A stretch of 64,000 bases of DNA from Arbacia lixula (taxonomy: Eukaryota; Echinodermata; Echinoidea; Arbacioida; Arbaciidae). Every line of letters begins with the position of its first letter. Position 1 is the stretch's first letter. Below the pieces are notes generated by a model, which did no database searches, was not told where the DNA came from, and saw only the letters and a program-made list of their open reading frames with translations. The stretch covers positions 13,026,826-13,090,825 of the forward strand of contig OZ022597.1 of NCBI GenBank assembly GCA_963669155.1, read 5' to 3'. Below are positions 22,421 through 36,000 of this stretch, in pieces. The translations under genes and the position numbers were made by a program.

Positions 22421-22754
22421 AATGCATTCTGTTTTATGCCCAATGCATTTTGTCACCAATAATGCATACAGGACCAATCGACCAGCATTTTATCAAACGC
22501 AGGACGGGTTTACGGTTCATATCCAAAACGGGGAAAGCCGGGGGAGACCGGGGTGAAGTGGGACAAAAATTACAAGTTGATGAATTTTCTCTATAACTTT
22601 TCTTTTATTTAGAATTGCATGGGAACTCATGTTGGAAACCGATGCTAAGCGGCCACATGATGGGTTGTTGATTCATTTTGCTGCAAGTCTCATATTTGTT
22701 TTATTATTGATTTGTTAAAAGCTTCTGAACGGGGAGAAGTTTTCGAGAAAAAAA

Positions 22755-22935
22755 AATGTACACAAAATATGAAAGAGCTCCTCGCACATGACGTCACAAA
22801 ATAAAAACTTCGGAGATCGTAACTTTCTTCTCCTTTGACGGATTTTCATAAAGCCTTCACTAATATATTTTCTTTTTTTCATGTGTCTCCTTTTATTGAA
22901 ACCAACTTAATTCCAGGGTGAACTTTCTCTATAAG
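22755..22935. mobile_element. Right-end remnant of a MITE related to 14496-14980
   Basis: Contains GAGCTCCTCGCACATGACG, CTTTGACGGATTTTCAT and AACCAACTTAATTCCAGGG in the same order as the fuller element. A run of about 22 G follows at 22966. Confidence 0.6.
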
Positions 22936-23701
22936 GCTTGGGGTGGGGTCACGAGGAAGGAGAGGCGGGGGGGGGGGGGGGGGGGAGTGAGAACATCAAC
23001 TCTTCATGCGTCATGTACATAACTTTGTGTTTACCATTAATGTACATGAATCTCATTGAGCATCGATCGGTTTGCCTGTCAAACAAAGGGTTAAGAAATA
23101 AATTATTTTGATCCCATTTTTCGTATCCAAGTAGGACACGGGATAAAACAATATTAATACCATTCTTTTCTCGGTTTGGCCCTTTTGCGTGAGAAAATGG
23201 TTGCTGCGCCGTGAGACATTGGACAGACCCCCTTGGCATGACTCTCACGCAGTTTGCTTGAGATTTGGTTGGTCTGTATATCCTACACTTTTCATAAATG
23301 TGTTGTTGTCAGCAAATAGGATACCTGCAAAACGAACTTCTTATGAAAATCGTTCTTTTTAATAATAATTTTCTAGTTCCTTCTTAATCTTCTTGAAGTT
23401 TTGGCTGCATTCGAGAACTGAACTGAGGACCGTACCGGTAATGTTAAAAAGAAACAAATGAACATACGCCATCTCTCGTCGAAGTGCGCGTGCGGACGTA
23501 CAGAATCAGACCAGAGTTTTGTGATGGAATCGGATGGACAGATTGACGTGTTTCTCCGTCTCATTCATTGCTGGAAATTTACTTAAATTGTGGTCGGATG
23601 AGCCCCTTTCACCTTGAAAATAGTATTTAAAGGTAAGTCATTAATTTTCTTCCTGAGGCAGTACAGTAAATTTTCGTGATAACCCGTACTTTTATTCGCA
23701 G

Positions 23702-23804
23702 TGGAGATGAATATCACGATAAGGTCGCCAGCAAGCAAAATCAGAAACAGCTGCGCGGTCACGGTCTCAGCTGCGAACTCTGCAAGGTCTTTGGCACGGA
23801 GTAG
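23702..23804 (+). CDS. Candidate terminal exon, unidentified
   Basis: A good acceptor (TTTTATTCGCAG ending at 23701) opens a frame of 33 codons ending in TAG at 23802. The product is charged and non-repetitive and ends SCELCKVFGTE, with a CxxC pair that could bind zinc. The local base composition is richer in GC than the surroundings. I recognise no family and cannot find an upstream exon with the required phase, so this may be a chance frame. Confidence 0.25.
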
Positions 23805-24474
23805 CGCCCGGTCACCGGCCGCTGAGGTTCCGATGGGTCTTGTTTATGCCGGTGGGACCTGCGCGTCACACCCACATACCGCGGCCGCCCACACTCGCAC
23901 ATTACTGAATGGAGTCCCACGGCCAAATGTCAGTCGTTTTAATGGCATTTTAATATGTTTACATGAAGACTATGTGGAATTTGGCCACTTGAACTTGTTC
24001 CAAAGATTTTGCTGAATAATGGTTCGATTTAAACTAGCCAGGCCAAGGATTGAAGGAAAACGTGGTAAAAAAGCGTGCCTGTTACCTGTACTATTTTCTG
24101 AAATGATGAGTTGGATCTTGCCTTTCTTTCAGTTTAACTGAATTAAGTTTTAATTTCTTCATCATGATTTAGAATTTTCAAATTCAGATCCAAAAGACAT
24201 GTTTGATATGTCTACTGATATTGATATTGACAAAGAAATGAACAGATCTATCATTTGTGAAAGCTTGATTAATCAATTATATCTGTTAAACAACAATTCT
24301 AGGAGTAGGGGTAGGAGTACGCCATTACCACTGACCATCATACATCTGACATCGCACGCAAGGCACTTTAGGCACATACTACAGAAAAAAAAAACCTCAA
24401 CGAGGCTGGTACTTCAAGGCAAGAGGAAGAAGAATAATACCAATATAACTACCCAAGAAATGATTAAAAATAAG

Positions 24475-24870
24475 TTTCTTCTCAAATCAAGCTGAAATTT
24501 ATAATTCGTTCTTTTAGAAGCAAGTTTTGTGACAATTCATCAATTATTATTCTTGTAGTAATCTTTGGAATATCTAATGTGAATCCACTAGCTACTGCTA
24601 TCATAGTGTCATTAATAATTCATGAAGCTTCTGGCAGAAAAGATCTTGCAGGTATTGTGATACACAATGGCCGTTGTTGTGTTCTGAATCAATTATCTGA
24701 TACACATTTTGTAGGTCTAAATTTGTCTTATGTAATATTCCAAGGACTATTATCAGAATGACAATTGATAAAATGTCACAAAATGTACACAGTTTCTAAA
24801 ACTATGTGAATTCCATCTTGATTCAAGTTGTAATTGTTTTTTAGAGTTGTCATTTTTTTTTCAATACCCT
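24475..24870. mobile_element. Inverted-repeat element related to 46090-46700
   Basis: TTTTGTGACAATTCATCAATT near the left pairs with AATTGATAAAATGTCACAAAA at the right, and AATATCTAATG/GTAATATTCC follow inside. The centre shares GTGTCATTAATAATTCATGA and GCTTCTGGCAGAAAAG with the 46-kb element. The outer arms (CAAATCAAGCTGAAATTT and its complement) extend the symmetry. Confidence 0.65.
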
Positions 24871-24987
24871 AACTAGTACAGTGTACATTGGTTGTCCATG
24901 GGTAAACACTCACAGAAGTTTCTTTAAATAACAGAATGTAGGTCTACAGCACATTGAAATGTACATGTGTATGCATTACATGCTTGT

Positions 24988-25155
24988 GGATCTCTGCAAT
25001 CTGATTAGTCAATAACCATGCATCCGGTAATTCCCGGATGCATGATTTTGTCATAACCATGCGTCCGGTAATTACCGGACGCATGGTTATGACAAAATCA
25101 TGCATCCGGGAATTACCTGATGCATGGTTATTGACTAATCAGATTGCAGAGATCC
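24988..25155. repeat. Near-perfect 168-bp palindrome
   Basis: Two 84-base arms with a single mismatch and no spacer meet between 25071 and 25072 (GTCCGGTAATTACCGGAC). The outer ends are GGATCTCTGCAATCTGATTA and its complement. Smaller palindromes such as GCATCCGG...CCGGATGC are nested inside each arm. AATCAGATTGCAGAGAT recurs near 25818, suggesting an eroded second copy. Confidence 0.95.
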
Positions 25156-26517
25156 ATCTTCATCATCAATGATCAATGATTGGAAAATCTGCCGAAACTA
25201 AAAATTGTTGACTTTTTCACGTAGTCAAGTGTCCAGATAACACAGCTAAAATATGAGATGATTTTCTTCATAGACCATGTCAGGTGGAGAATTAGAGTCT
25301 GCATGTTTAGAACTACCAAGTTCATCACGCTTTAATTTGATAACAATCACTTATACGACGTAGTCATATCAGGAAAGACAGATTTAGTGCAATTTACTGC
25401 AAATGTCCGGAGCGGCATTGAGTGCCCAAATCACGTATTCGTAATGCACAATGGGCAACTCACCGCAGCACCGTCTCACACAGTGCTGCGACAGCATAGA
25501 ATTCAGGCATGAGTTTGTCCACTTCTCCGTTCGAAATATCTTACTTACGTGTTTCACTTCTGCAAAGCATTTAAATGTAGACAATGAGTATTTGAGGTTT
25601 TGTGGTGATTTTGTACTTACTGACAGCGTCTGAATCGTCCAAAATTTGTTTCAATTCTTCACCTAACTTTATCGGAGTTTCTCGAGATTCGTGGGTGCCG
25701 TCATTACCGTAAGCAACATTGGTATCGATCATATCAATTCTCGGTATCGCAATATCGTGTTGATATCGCGTGCTGCCAGTAAAAATAAATTACACAGTAA
25801 TTACGGGTAATTTACCAATCAGATTGCAGAGATTTTGACACCCATTCTATAATGAAAACAATACACAGGGACCCATGGTGATTTACATGTAGGCCCCCCG
25901 CAAGTCATAAAGAGCCGCCTTTAAAAAAAACAAACTCCTATGACACAATTGTTTTCCTTTTAAAACGGCCCCGCTCATAAACAAGTTTGCTTCTTAGTGG
26001 TCCATACCATTTTTTCATGTACACAAGTACATATTTTTGTTGTATTATTTTTATAATGTTGCACAAGATGAACAGGGTATCCCAACTATCCAGGACTGCG
26101 ACTATCCATTTCATGACATCTGGCTTGAAGAGTAGCCCAGACAAATGATTTGTTTTTGTTCTCCCTGCCGTGAGCCTACAGTAGCCGGGGGCTGCATAAT
26201 GATCCAGCAGTAATTAAGTGAATAGTGTACGATACCTTCGGTGTATTGTGCTTGCCTCTGGCTAATGCACAGTCTACATGCTCGTATGGCCTCAAGGGGT
26301 AAAATCCAGAGCATTGTACATGTATGCCAGACTGCAAAAGGAAGATTTCAGTATAAATTCACTCAAAGTGTGATGTATGTGTACATGTAAGCCTGATGAT
26401 GAGATGTACATTTGTAAAAGAGGTTAAAGGTTTTTGGGGAAGTAGAAATGTATCACTAAGGAAGTTTTTTGTTTTTAAAATTCTGGAAAAACTAGCCCAT
26501 AACTTAAGGTACATACA

Positions 26518-26745
26518 TGTACACTACAGCTCAAATGAATTGGCATAGTGAAAGGGAAAGGGAAGAAAGGGAAGGACCCACAGTTTTGAACCTCGGTATA
26601 TTTTATCCACTTCAAAAAAAAAAAATGCCAAAAAAGCATTGTTTCATGCTGAACTGGACAAAATATACCGCGGTTCAAAACTGTGGGTCCTTCCCTTTCT
26701 TCCCTTTCCCTTTCCCTTTGACAATTCCTTTGAGCTGGAGTGCAT
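26518..26745. mobile_element. Foldback hairpin element, copy 1
   Basis: Long complementary arms: ACTACAGCTCAAATGAATTG, then AGGGAAAGGGAAGAAAGGGA, then CAGTTTTGAACC are mirrored by GGTTCAAAACTG, TCCCTTTCTTCCCTTTCCCT and the closing CAATTCCTTTGAGCTGGAGT. Other copies are at 34009-34242 and 43335-43562. Confidence 0.88.
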
Positions 26746-26879
26746 GTGGATAAGTGGTCTTCTGGCATTGCCTTGTGGGGGAATTTATTATTTGTATATG
26801 TGTGTGTGGGGGGGGGGGGGGGGAGGGGGTTGGTTCTCCTCAAGCCTCATATCATGTAAGGAACATTCAGTAGTTTTAC

Positions 26880-27166
26880 TTAAAGGCTTTCACGCGTCGT
26901 ATGCAGGATATATCCCTAGCGCGCTGCCATATTGCGTACGCCTGCGTTCCGTGCAAAACACACCCTTACCTATGTGTATTGTCTCTCGGTCACTTACGCA
27001 TTCACCCGCCTGGTTAGAATGCACGATCCTTACTGAAGCTAAATCTTCGGTCCTGATTGTGGCTAGCCATTTCGCTGTGTACGGCATATGTGCGTTAAGT
27101 TGGCAAGTAAGCGTAGCAGCTAAATAGTGACGTCTCCCCACAGAATAGACGTGTGAAAGCCTTTAA
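26880..27166. mobile_element. TTAA-flanked MITE, 287 bp
   Basis: TTAA on both sides, with terminal inverted repeats AAAGGCTTTCACGCGTC and GACGTGTGAAAGCCTTT. The interior is GC-richer than its flanks and contains no supported gene. A run of about 18 G lies just to the left. Confidence 0.8.
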
Positions 27167-28730
27167 TATGTGTACTAGACCTGGACTAACTTAATGTGAT
27201 GCCTAATAGAAGAACATCAAACACTTTTATTGATTTAATATCATTGATGTTGTCCTCGGGGTATTGAGTTCGTCCAGATAATAATTAGAGCAAATGATTG
27301 AAACCGACCACTGTTGTGATTTTGTGATGCGTATGTAAATTAGTGATTTTGTGACGGCATCAGATGATTTATTTTGCGCCCCATAAAGTTAGTCTACCAC
27401 AGTTGTGAAGCCTTCTAAAAAGAGGGTATTTTTATTTTCCCAGGGACTCTTTTGTTGACTCGCATCAATACATGTAATATGAAAAAAAAAGCTGGTATAA
27501 AGAAGAAGCCCATGTGAAATGGGCATTATGCGCAGTGTGGCTCTATGCTTTTATGATGTGAGTAGCCCTCGGATTAAAAAATATAAAATGCAACATGGAG
27601 AAACTTACAGACATAAATTTGGTAGGGGACTTAAACAAAAAGGTGGAGGTCAAGAAGGAATTTAGATTGAAGGAGAGAATGAAAATGTACAGTAGGAAGA
27701 ATAGGGTGACAGATACATGTGGGAGAAATAACACCAACAAAGAACACAAATTGAGGAGGAGGAATAAGTAAGCAAGGGAGTAAGATGGAAAAATGGAGAG
27801 GAGGAAGGAACAAAGACTACAGGAAGATTGTGAGATAGAAAGAGAAGAAGAAGAAATAGAAGAGCAAGGAGAAAAGGAAGAGGAAGAACATTTTCCAATT
27901 AATTTCCTTTTATAATTTTCCCGTGATCTATTTTTTGTGCCATCTGTCACTTCAGCAAAAATTGCTATTCTTGGGGTAAATGTTGGACATGTGTGTACAT
28001 GTTTACGGGCAGTGCATGTTTTTTTTTTTAGCATTTATTCTGTGATATACAATACATTGCATATGCTATGTAATGGAAGGCTAAAAGAAAACAGTTGACC
28101 CACTTAAAAAAGCATCTTCATTCACATCTTTGACGACTACAGTTGACAAGATAAACACACACTTGTACACCACAGGTGCATTGCAGTAAACATATGCAGC
28201 CCCAAATCCTCAACATATTTGCCTAATACAATCAGAGTTTCTGCTCCAGATATCCACCAGCAATAAATACTCCATGACATCATCATCGCATCTTTAATGA
28301 TTCATGCCCTCCGGTTCTTAGGGCTTACCCCACCAGGGGTGGCTAGGTTCACCCCCGACCACAGTTTTCCCCAAATATGGGGACAAAGAGGCGGACGTGG
28401 GCGTGGGTGTTTACCTGAGCAGGACCAGTATGGACTTTGCAGGGAGTCAAAAGGATTGTGCAATGGTAATGTACTTGTTATTTTGAAAGAGTGGGTTACG
28501 CAAGTCCATTAACATGTAACTTCTGCCCAAATGTGACAATGGGTACTTGTGCACGGGTGTACAGTCATCGGTGGTACTGTTTTTAAAAGTATTATTTTTA
28601 GAAGTTGTGATGACTCTACTGTTGAAGGAAATGTAATCAATATTGACAGAGACATGCTAAGTTTAAATGGTGATGTAATGGGGTGTTATTACGCAGCATG
28701 TGGAACACATTTGATGTAAATGTAAAGAAA
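27167..28730. other. Unassigned intergenic DNA with a GA-rich stretch
   Basis: 27640-27890 is degenerate GGAAGAAGA-type purine sequence on the plus strand. The rest shows no supported gene or element. Confidence 0.35.
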
Positions 28731-28734
28731 TGGA

Positions 28735-28758
28735 GAGAGGGGCAGAGGGAGAGAGAAG

Positions 28759-28815
<57 letters not shown>

Positions 28816-29051
28816 GGGAGGAGAAAGAAAGAAATATAAATAAAAACATGTAGAAACAGAGAGAGAGACAGTAACATATATACACTGTATAGAGAGTGAC
28901 AGAAGAGAGTGAGAGTGAGAGAGAGAGAGAAGGTATTGAGGTACATACGTACATGTACTCAAGGATACAAACAAGGATGGAAAGAGGGAAAGACAAGATG
29001 GAAATGGAGCAACAAATTGAAACGGATAGAGAGAGAGAGAGAGGGGGGGGG

Positions 29052-29099
<48 letters not shown>

Positions 29100-29125
29100 C
29101 AGAGAGAAAGAAAGAAAGTGAGAGA
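28735..29125. repeat. (GA)n tracts with internal poly-G
   Basis: Pure GA runs at about 28750-28806 and 29058-29098, each next to a 9-15 base G run. The overlapping long SLSL/RERE frames are artefacts of this repeat. Confidence 0.95.
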
Positions 29126-29639
29126 TCATAACAGAGCCTCATTGTGTGTTAATGACCTTAGTTTGAACTTATGTACAGGCACACATCACTTGTCACTTTG
29201 TGGGGAAAGATGAATTAATTCAATTTTCTCTGTCCTCAATTGTTGAGGCTGAGCCAAGCCATGTGTATTGCGCAATGTGGGTTCATGAACTTTATTGCGC
29301 AAAATACATGTACGTAAAACGCATTGTACATTTCTGTACAGTACATACACTAATTCAGTATGTGTTGTTTACATGTTCATGTACATGTAGCTTGTGGGAA
29401 GATGGGAGGGGTATGTTGTAATCCTTTCATGTAAGGTAATAATTTTCCCTTGGCACCTCATATGGAGCCATTCTTATCATGAACATTCTCATTGAAAACA
29501 ATATTGTTTTGACATTGGTAAGAGTGAAACTGCAACTTTTTAAAGTACACAGTACTTGAACAGTGCCATTTCTTGAATGGAACGTAAGTTATGATTATGG
29601 GCTTTGTTAAAATTGAACAGACTTCACAGAGAGAAAGGG

Positions 29640-29640
29640 G

Positions 29641-29722
<82 letters not shown>

Positions 29723-29797
29723 TGAGAAAGAGAAGGGGGGTGGGGTGTGAAGGCGGGGGAGATATATAGAGAGAGACAGAGAGATACAGAGAGAAAC

Positions 29798-29850
<53 letters not shown>

Positions 29851-29960
29851 GGGGGGGGGGATGATAGAGACAAAGAGAATGAGAGAGAGAGGGAGGGAGA
29901 GAGAGAGAGAGAAAGAGAGAGGGTAAGAGAGAACAATAGAGATAAAGAGATAAAGACGAT
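29640..29960. repeat. (GATA)n/(GA)n compound microsatellite
   Basis: Begins with GATAGATAGATA, continues as long GA runs, then degenerate GAGACAGAGA and a second GA run ending in a G run near 29850. Confidence 0.95.
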
Positions 29961-30000
29961 AGAGAGGTACATGTATAAGGAAAGAGAGAAGGATTATTTT

Positions 30001-33000
30001 TCATAATGATTTGAGGGCATCCCACTTCTTGACCTCCTCACGACCCTGTGACATCATCTTTCGGCATAGGGTGAGGAGTGGGTGTGCACCCCTCTGTGTT
30101 TATGGAGAAGAGAGGAATCAGGAGAGAGAGGAAGGAGAATGAAAAGAAAACGTAACTTTAGTTACTTAAAGGGCATATACTGTACTGGGAAGACAAAAAA
30201 GCCTTCAAAATGTTTGGGCCGAACATTTTGAGGATTCTTGATTTAATCACTAATTACTCCACATGTGGATCATTTGAGGACAAATAATTATCAGCAAGCT
30301 TCTAAAATGGACAATACACCTGTACATGAATTTAAGACCATTGGAAAGAAGATTGCTCTCGATTACCTTTTTGAAGGCTTTTTGTCTTCCTTCTGTACCA
30401 TCTGTCATGCAGATGGTACACGGACTGTTTATTTCAGTAGAACTACATGCATCATGTACTTGTATTTACATGTAGATAGTCTGGCCTGCAGGCTGTTTGG
30501 CATCTCTAATCCCAAATTCCCAACGAAGAAAAATGAACAGGTCTGTTTCCAGTAGACTAATCACTCACTCATTCTTGTTGCTCACCTAAATATGTCCATG
30601 AAGCCTGGCTAACAGTTTTTTTTTGCATCACTAATAAATGTTAGAAATCATGCGAGGAATAGAGGCTATTCAAAATTTGAGATTGTATAACTAGTACGTA
30701 GTATGTATACATTGTACGGCCGGTGGTAATTATTACCCGCGCTGTCTGTAACAGCCGAGGTTGTTATAGTATCATACCTGGAGAAGATCCTTGAACAGAG
30801 GCTATTAATGTTAAGACAGTGTCCAAAAAGTTAACCTGTGTTATGATTGCCAAAAAAAGGAATTTTTTACCTACATGTAGAGTTTCTTCTCCGGAGTTTC
30901 TCTGGAGAATGTCCCAGTCTGTCAGTTAAGAGGGGGTATAATCTAAACTATTTCATAAACAGGGTCTGGACACAGACCCGTTCGCCCTAACACCCTGAAA
31001 AAAGGGGAGAAATAGAAAAAGAAGACTTTCTTATGAATACCAGATCCTAATCCATTTATTCATATTTATTTATTTATATTTATTTATTTATTGGTATTAC
31101 ATGTATTTGCGCAGGCTAAGCGCCTCAGTGGTTGAACACTGTTCTACCAGGGGGCCCTGCTTTGACACAACACAACGTATACAAACAAACACTTAATTTT
31201 CAGTGTGGCTGAGAAAATGTGCAAGTGTATAGCCTATAGATACACTGTAGGAACATTGGACGGACTGAAAAAGGTGGTGAAATGGAAAATTGACTGGTAG
31301 TGCGGATCCGAGAACGTAAAGTTTGGCATAGAACAGTCTGGAAACCAAGGTATCAGCAGGTCATATCAGATTTGTTCCACAGTAGTTAAAACAATGGCTG
31401 AAAATTGTCAAGTGCAATAAACAGCACATTTCAAGGCTCTGTGGTATGTGCATGTACAGTGAATTAGTACCTGCACTTTTTTTTTATTTCCGTGTTTTGT
31501 TTTCAAACCAAAGTCTTCTCACTGCCGCCATACCAGCATCTATTTCACCATGTAATTTGATCCGTATTGTCTGGGCTTAAATAAATTACTTGACATAATG
31601 CCAAAGTAGGCTTTAATATCATGTTGTGGTATCATGACTAAGTACTTGGCAATGAGAGTGTTTTGATACGAGGTTGTTTATATAAGGATCGTTACACAAT
31701 ATTCACTTTGGCGCAAAAGGGGATAAGTGTTTTACATCAAAAATACCCTCACCATCCAATGTACATGTAGTGAAACAACACCATGGTGTTGCCCAATAAA
31801 GTTTTAAGCGGTGTTACAGTTTATGGTAAAAGTGAATCCCTTTTCATAAAATCTTTAAATCCAGCATGGATCAGAAATATACCTAAACGAATTGGTATTG
31901 TGTCCTCCCACACGTATTAAAACTCTCTCAAGCTGTCATCAAATATAAATGACAATGTTCATGCTAAAACTTTTAGGAAGTGTTTATCGGCACCACTGCG
32001 GTGTACCTAATATTGGAATTGTGTTGGGGACACTAGCCAATCAGAAATACTGTACTGTCGGTCATGTGGTCATGTACAGCGAACAATTGGTGCGTAATAG
32101 CCTGCATTCCAGGCTATTTTGCATTTGTAACCCAAACTATTCAATAAAGAGGTCTGGCTGCAGTAGACTACTCATTCTCAATTTCTTCTCCACTTTCATC
32201 ACTTTTAAAAATATCAAACAATCTGCCATGAAGCACTAAAAGGGCATGTACTGTACTGGGAAGGCAAAAAAGCCTTCAAAAGGTAATTGATAGCAATCTT
32301 CTTGCCAGTGGTCTTAAATTCATGTATTGTCCATTTTAGAAGCTTGCTAAAATTTATTTGCCCTCAAATGATCCATATTTGGAGTAATTAATGATTAATG
32401 ATTAAATCTTCAAAATGTTCGGGCCGAACATTTTGAGGATTTGTGATTTAATCACTCATTACTCAAAATGTAGATCATTTGAGAGCAAATAAATTTCAGC
32501 AAGCTTCTAAAATGGACAATACATGAATTTGAGACCATTGGCAAGAAGATTGCTATCAATTACATTTTGAAGGCTTTTTTGCCTTCCCAGTACAGTATAT
32601 GCCCTTTAATATGAGCTGTGATCAGTGTTTAGGTGATGATTACATGTATGTCATTATCAGTACATTATTTTGATGGGTTTTTTTTCAAGTGCTAAGTTGC
32701 TAAATCAAGTTTTGGTCTTACCATTACTACTACCACGTACCTTGCACAGAAGCAAATCATATTGAAAAATCAATACATCAATACATTGAATTTTTATATA
32801 CATGTACAGTGTATCAGTCTTCTTGGAAAACAGGTGTGCATACATTGTAATGTACATGCTCATGAGCGTGCAGTGTTTTGTGCACCTGTGGCATATGTAC
32901 TGTAGTGCATCAACATTGTATCAACAATCCATGCCCCACAACCAGCATTTGATTATGCACAGCAGAGGTGAAATTTATACAAATTTCACTTTCAGAAGAG

Positions 33001-36000
33001 CTGTACAGTCAATCAGAAACTACTTTTTGAAATAAGGAGGAGGCAGATGAGATTCATTGGGCATGTATTGCGTAAAGGAGAACTGGACACCTTGTCAATG
33101 ACCCCGTTTGTATGTACCGTAATCATGAAAATACCGCTATTATTACTGATGCATGTCGGTAGGATAGTTTCCACTGAGCATCTAAAAACACAGTTTATGT
33201 ACACACGCCTACATGTAGCTAGAGAAAGTGACAAGCCATATGAGCGGTGCGATTAGCCAGATCGCAATACAGAGGAGCGTGCAATTTATAAGATTCACTT
33301 ACGGCAATCTTGCGGTATTGTTACGAGGTCTCGATGTGTGAAATAGCCATGAAATAAGCGGAAAAAAGGAGGAAGCAAATACCACATTAAAGTAGTGATT
33401 CCCATTCATATACTGCACGCAGCTATCGGTAATGTATTGGCAAAATTGCCGCAAATGTTGCGCTTATTTTGCGGATAGGTGGTGTATATGAATATGGTTA
33501 AATGGCAGGAAAGATTGAGGGGAAGAGGAAGAGAAGAAGAAGAATACTTGATGGAATAGCTTGAGGAGAGAGGAATAAAGAATCGACGAGTACAACTCAT
33601 AGACAAGGCCAGAGATGGGGAGTTTTGGAACATGATCACCAAAGTCAATAGATTAATAGATTCGCCACCTGAATAGAACTTTAACCTCATTTTAAGGAGA
33701 ACATCACTTGTTTCCTTGTAACTGTCAATTTCAGTGAGGATTGTATCGAGATGAAGTAGAAGTCTATTTTGTGACTTTCCTTGACTAGTTGCTGGTACAG
33801 GCAACCTGCGCTCATATTCCACCAACATCCTGTAAACTTGAATTGGCATCGGAAGTGTCGATGGGGTAATAAAGAAACACAATCCTGTCACACAGGTAGG
33901 CAATCAGATCACAGATGTGATAACCTTCATATCTCACTGAATTGTGAAGTAAGCACAAACCAGAAAGAACACATCGTTCCAAACGTACAAATTCACTTTT
34001 CTACGTGTACACTACAGCTCAAAGGAATTGGCATAGGGAAAGGGAAAGGGAAGAAAGGGAAGGAGCCGCAGTTTTAAACCGCGGTATATTTTGTCTGGTT
34101 CAGCATGAAACATGATGCTTTTTAGGCTAAAGCATCATGTTTCATGCTGAACTGAACAAAATATACCGCAGTTTAAAACTGTGGCTCCTTCCCTTTCTTC
34201 CCTTTCCCTTTCCCTATGCCAATTCCTTTGAGCTGTAGTGTATGTCCCGCAAATACCCAGTAATAACAAAATCTTACAGGGAAAGGTCATTTTTACAGGT
34301 AGCCACTGGTCTACGGAATAACTTGCCAGATTACCTCAGAAACAAAGAAACATACCACATTTTCATTTGAAAATGTCATAACTATGAACCCAGAGAACAT
34401 TACTATTCGTAAATGTATTGTGTTCTTTTAAGGGCATAGCTACAGTACATGTACATGCAATTATTGTATGCTTATGTGTTATGTGCGTACATGTATATAT
34501 ACACATTTTCAATTATTATTAACATTTGATAGGCAATGTGCTTCCCCTCCTTTCCCATGCAGTTCATCAATTTGAGTAATAATGTAAATAACATTTTAAA
34601 TAGCAAATTATGCTTGCATAAACTGTGTATGTTTGCTTACACCCAGAAATCAATATCTATAGAGTTGACTGTGAGGGCAGCATTGTTAGGGACTATTGTC
34701 CGGAGCTATCACATTAAACCAAGCTCCCAGACAAATTGCCATCGATTGCTTAAAGTGGTGTGGTGGTGGTGCGTTATATAACGTCGTATAATCACACCCC
34801 GGATGATATCTGGTTGTTTTTTTATTCAATGTAGATTTAGGCATCCATTTTCCGGTGCAGTCATGCAGACAATATGAAATGGATTTAGTGTCTCTCTGTC
34901 TCTTTCTGGTAATGTACATAGTATGTTCTTCATGTACAGGTACATGTACACATAGATGTACAGAGAGGAACATTGTGATTTTAAATGAGTAATTATCTTC
35001 TTTCTGTATCAGGGGATCACATATTTACATGTGTGACAATATGGAAAACATTGTCACATATGGGTTAAGAACTTTCACAGAGTAAAGATGACTTCAAACG
35101 ATCCGAGTGCTTGTTGCTAATATACAATATTACAATGTATGCAGTTCTTCACTTTTTTATAAAAACTATAAAATGGGTGTTATTTTGAAATCATACAATT
35201 TGACAAACACTGAAACATTTACTGTACATAGAAAATGAGAACGGAAGCTGCAAAAAACCTTAGATATTGGAGGATGAGTTGACATAATTCATTTCCTTCC
35301 GAGAAACATAAGCAACCTTAGCCCATTTTCTTTCCGTCGTCTTCTGTTGTTTCTTACATGGGTATGATCAAAACCAGAACAACTTGCATGGCTTACTTCT
35401 GCCTGTTGGATTGGGCCCTTTTGAGCGTAAGTGAAATGCAATCTCACTCTCATGCAGTCAAACCATATAAGGTGCGTCTTCATTAGCCCGATCAGACGAA
35501 ATAGCGAGCTATTTTTCTGATCCGGGGAACTAGCCTGAAGTTGCAATCGCGTCTTCATTAGCTCGAAACTCGGGATACGTAAGCTCGAGCTCGGGTTGCA
35601 TAAATTTTCCCGAGTTTCGCACGTACCAGCAGTGTGCGACAGGAATAGGCCATGACCGCATAGCTTCGGTTGTGAGCTTGCATTCACGCACGTGTAAAAA
35701 CCTATTACGTAAACAATGCCTCGTGGGCGCTGATGCATGCCGGGATCAAGAAATTTTCAGGCTAATGAAGACGCTCCGAACTAGCTTGAGCTATTTCGCG
35801 AACTAGCTCGAGCTAGCTCCATCTAGCCCAAGATTTCTTGGGAAATTTTCTCGACCAAATAGCTCGCTATTTTGCCTGATCTGGCTAATGAAGACGCAAA
35901 TACCTAGCTATTTTGTGATCTGGCTAGCTAACCCGATCAGAACAAGGTCGCTATTTTGCCCAGCTCGAGCTAATGAAGACGCCCCTATATAGATTCTTAC

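Noticed and set aside
35289-35450. Minus-strand frame ending in an RRRRKENGL stretch
   Set aside because: No convincing acceptor upstream, and it runs into the MITE at 35469.
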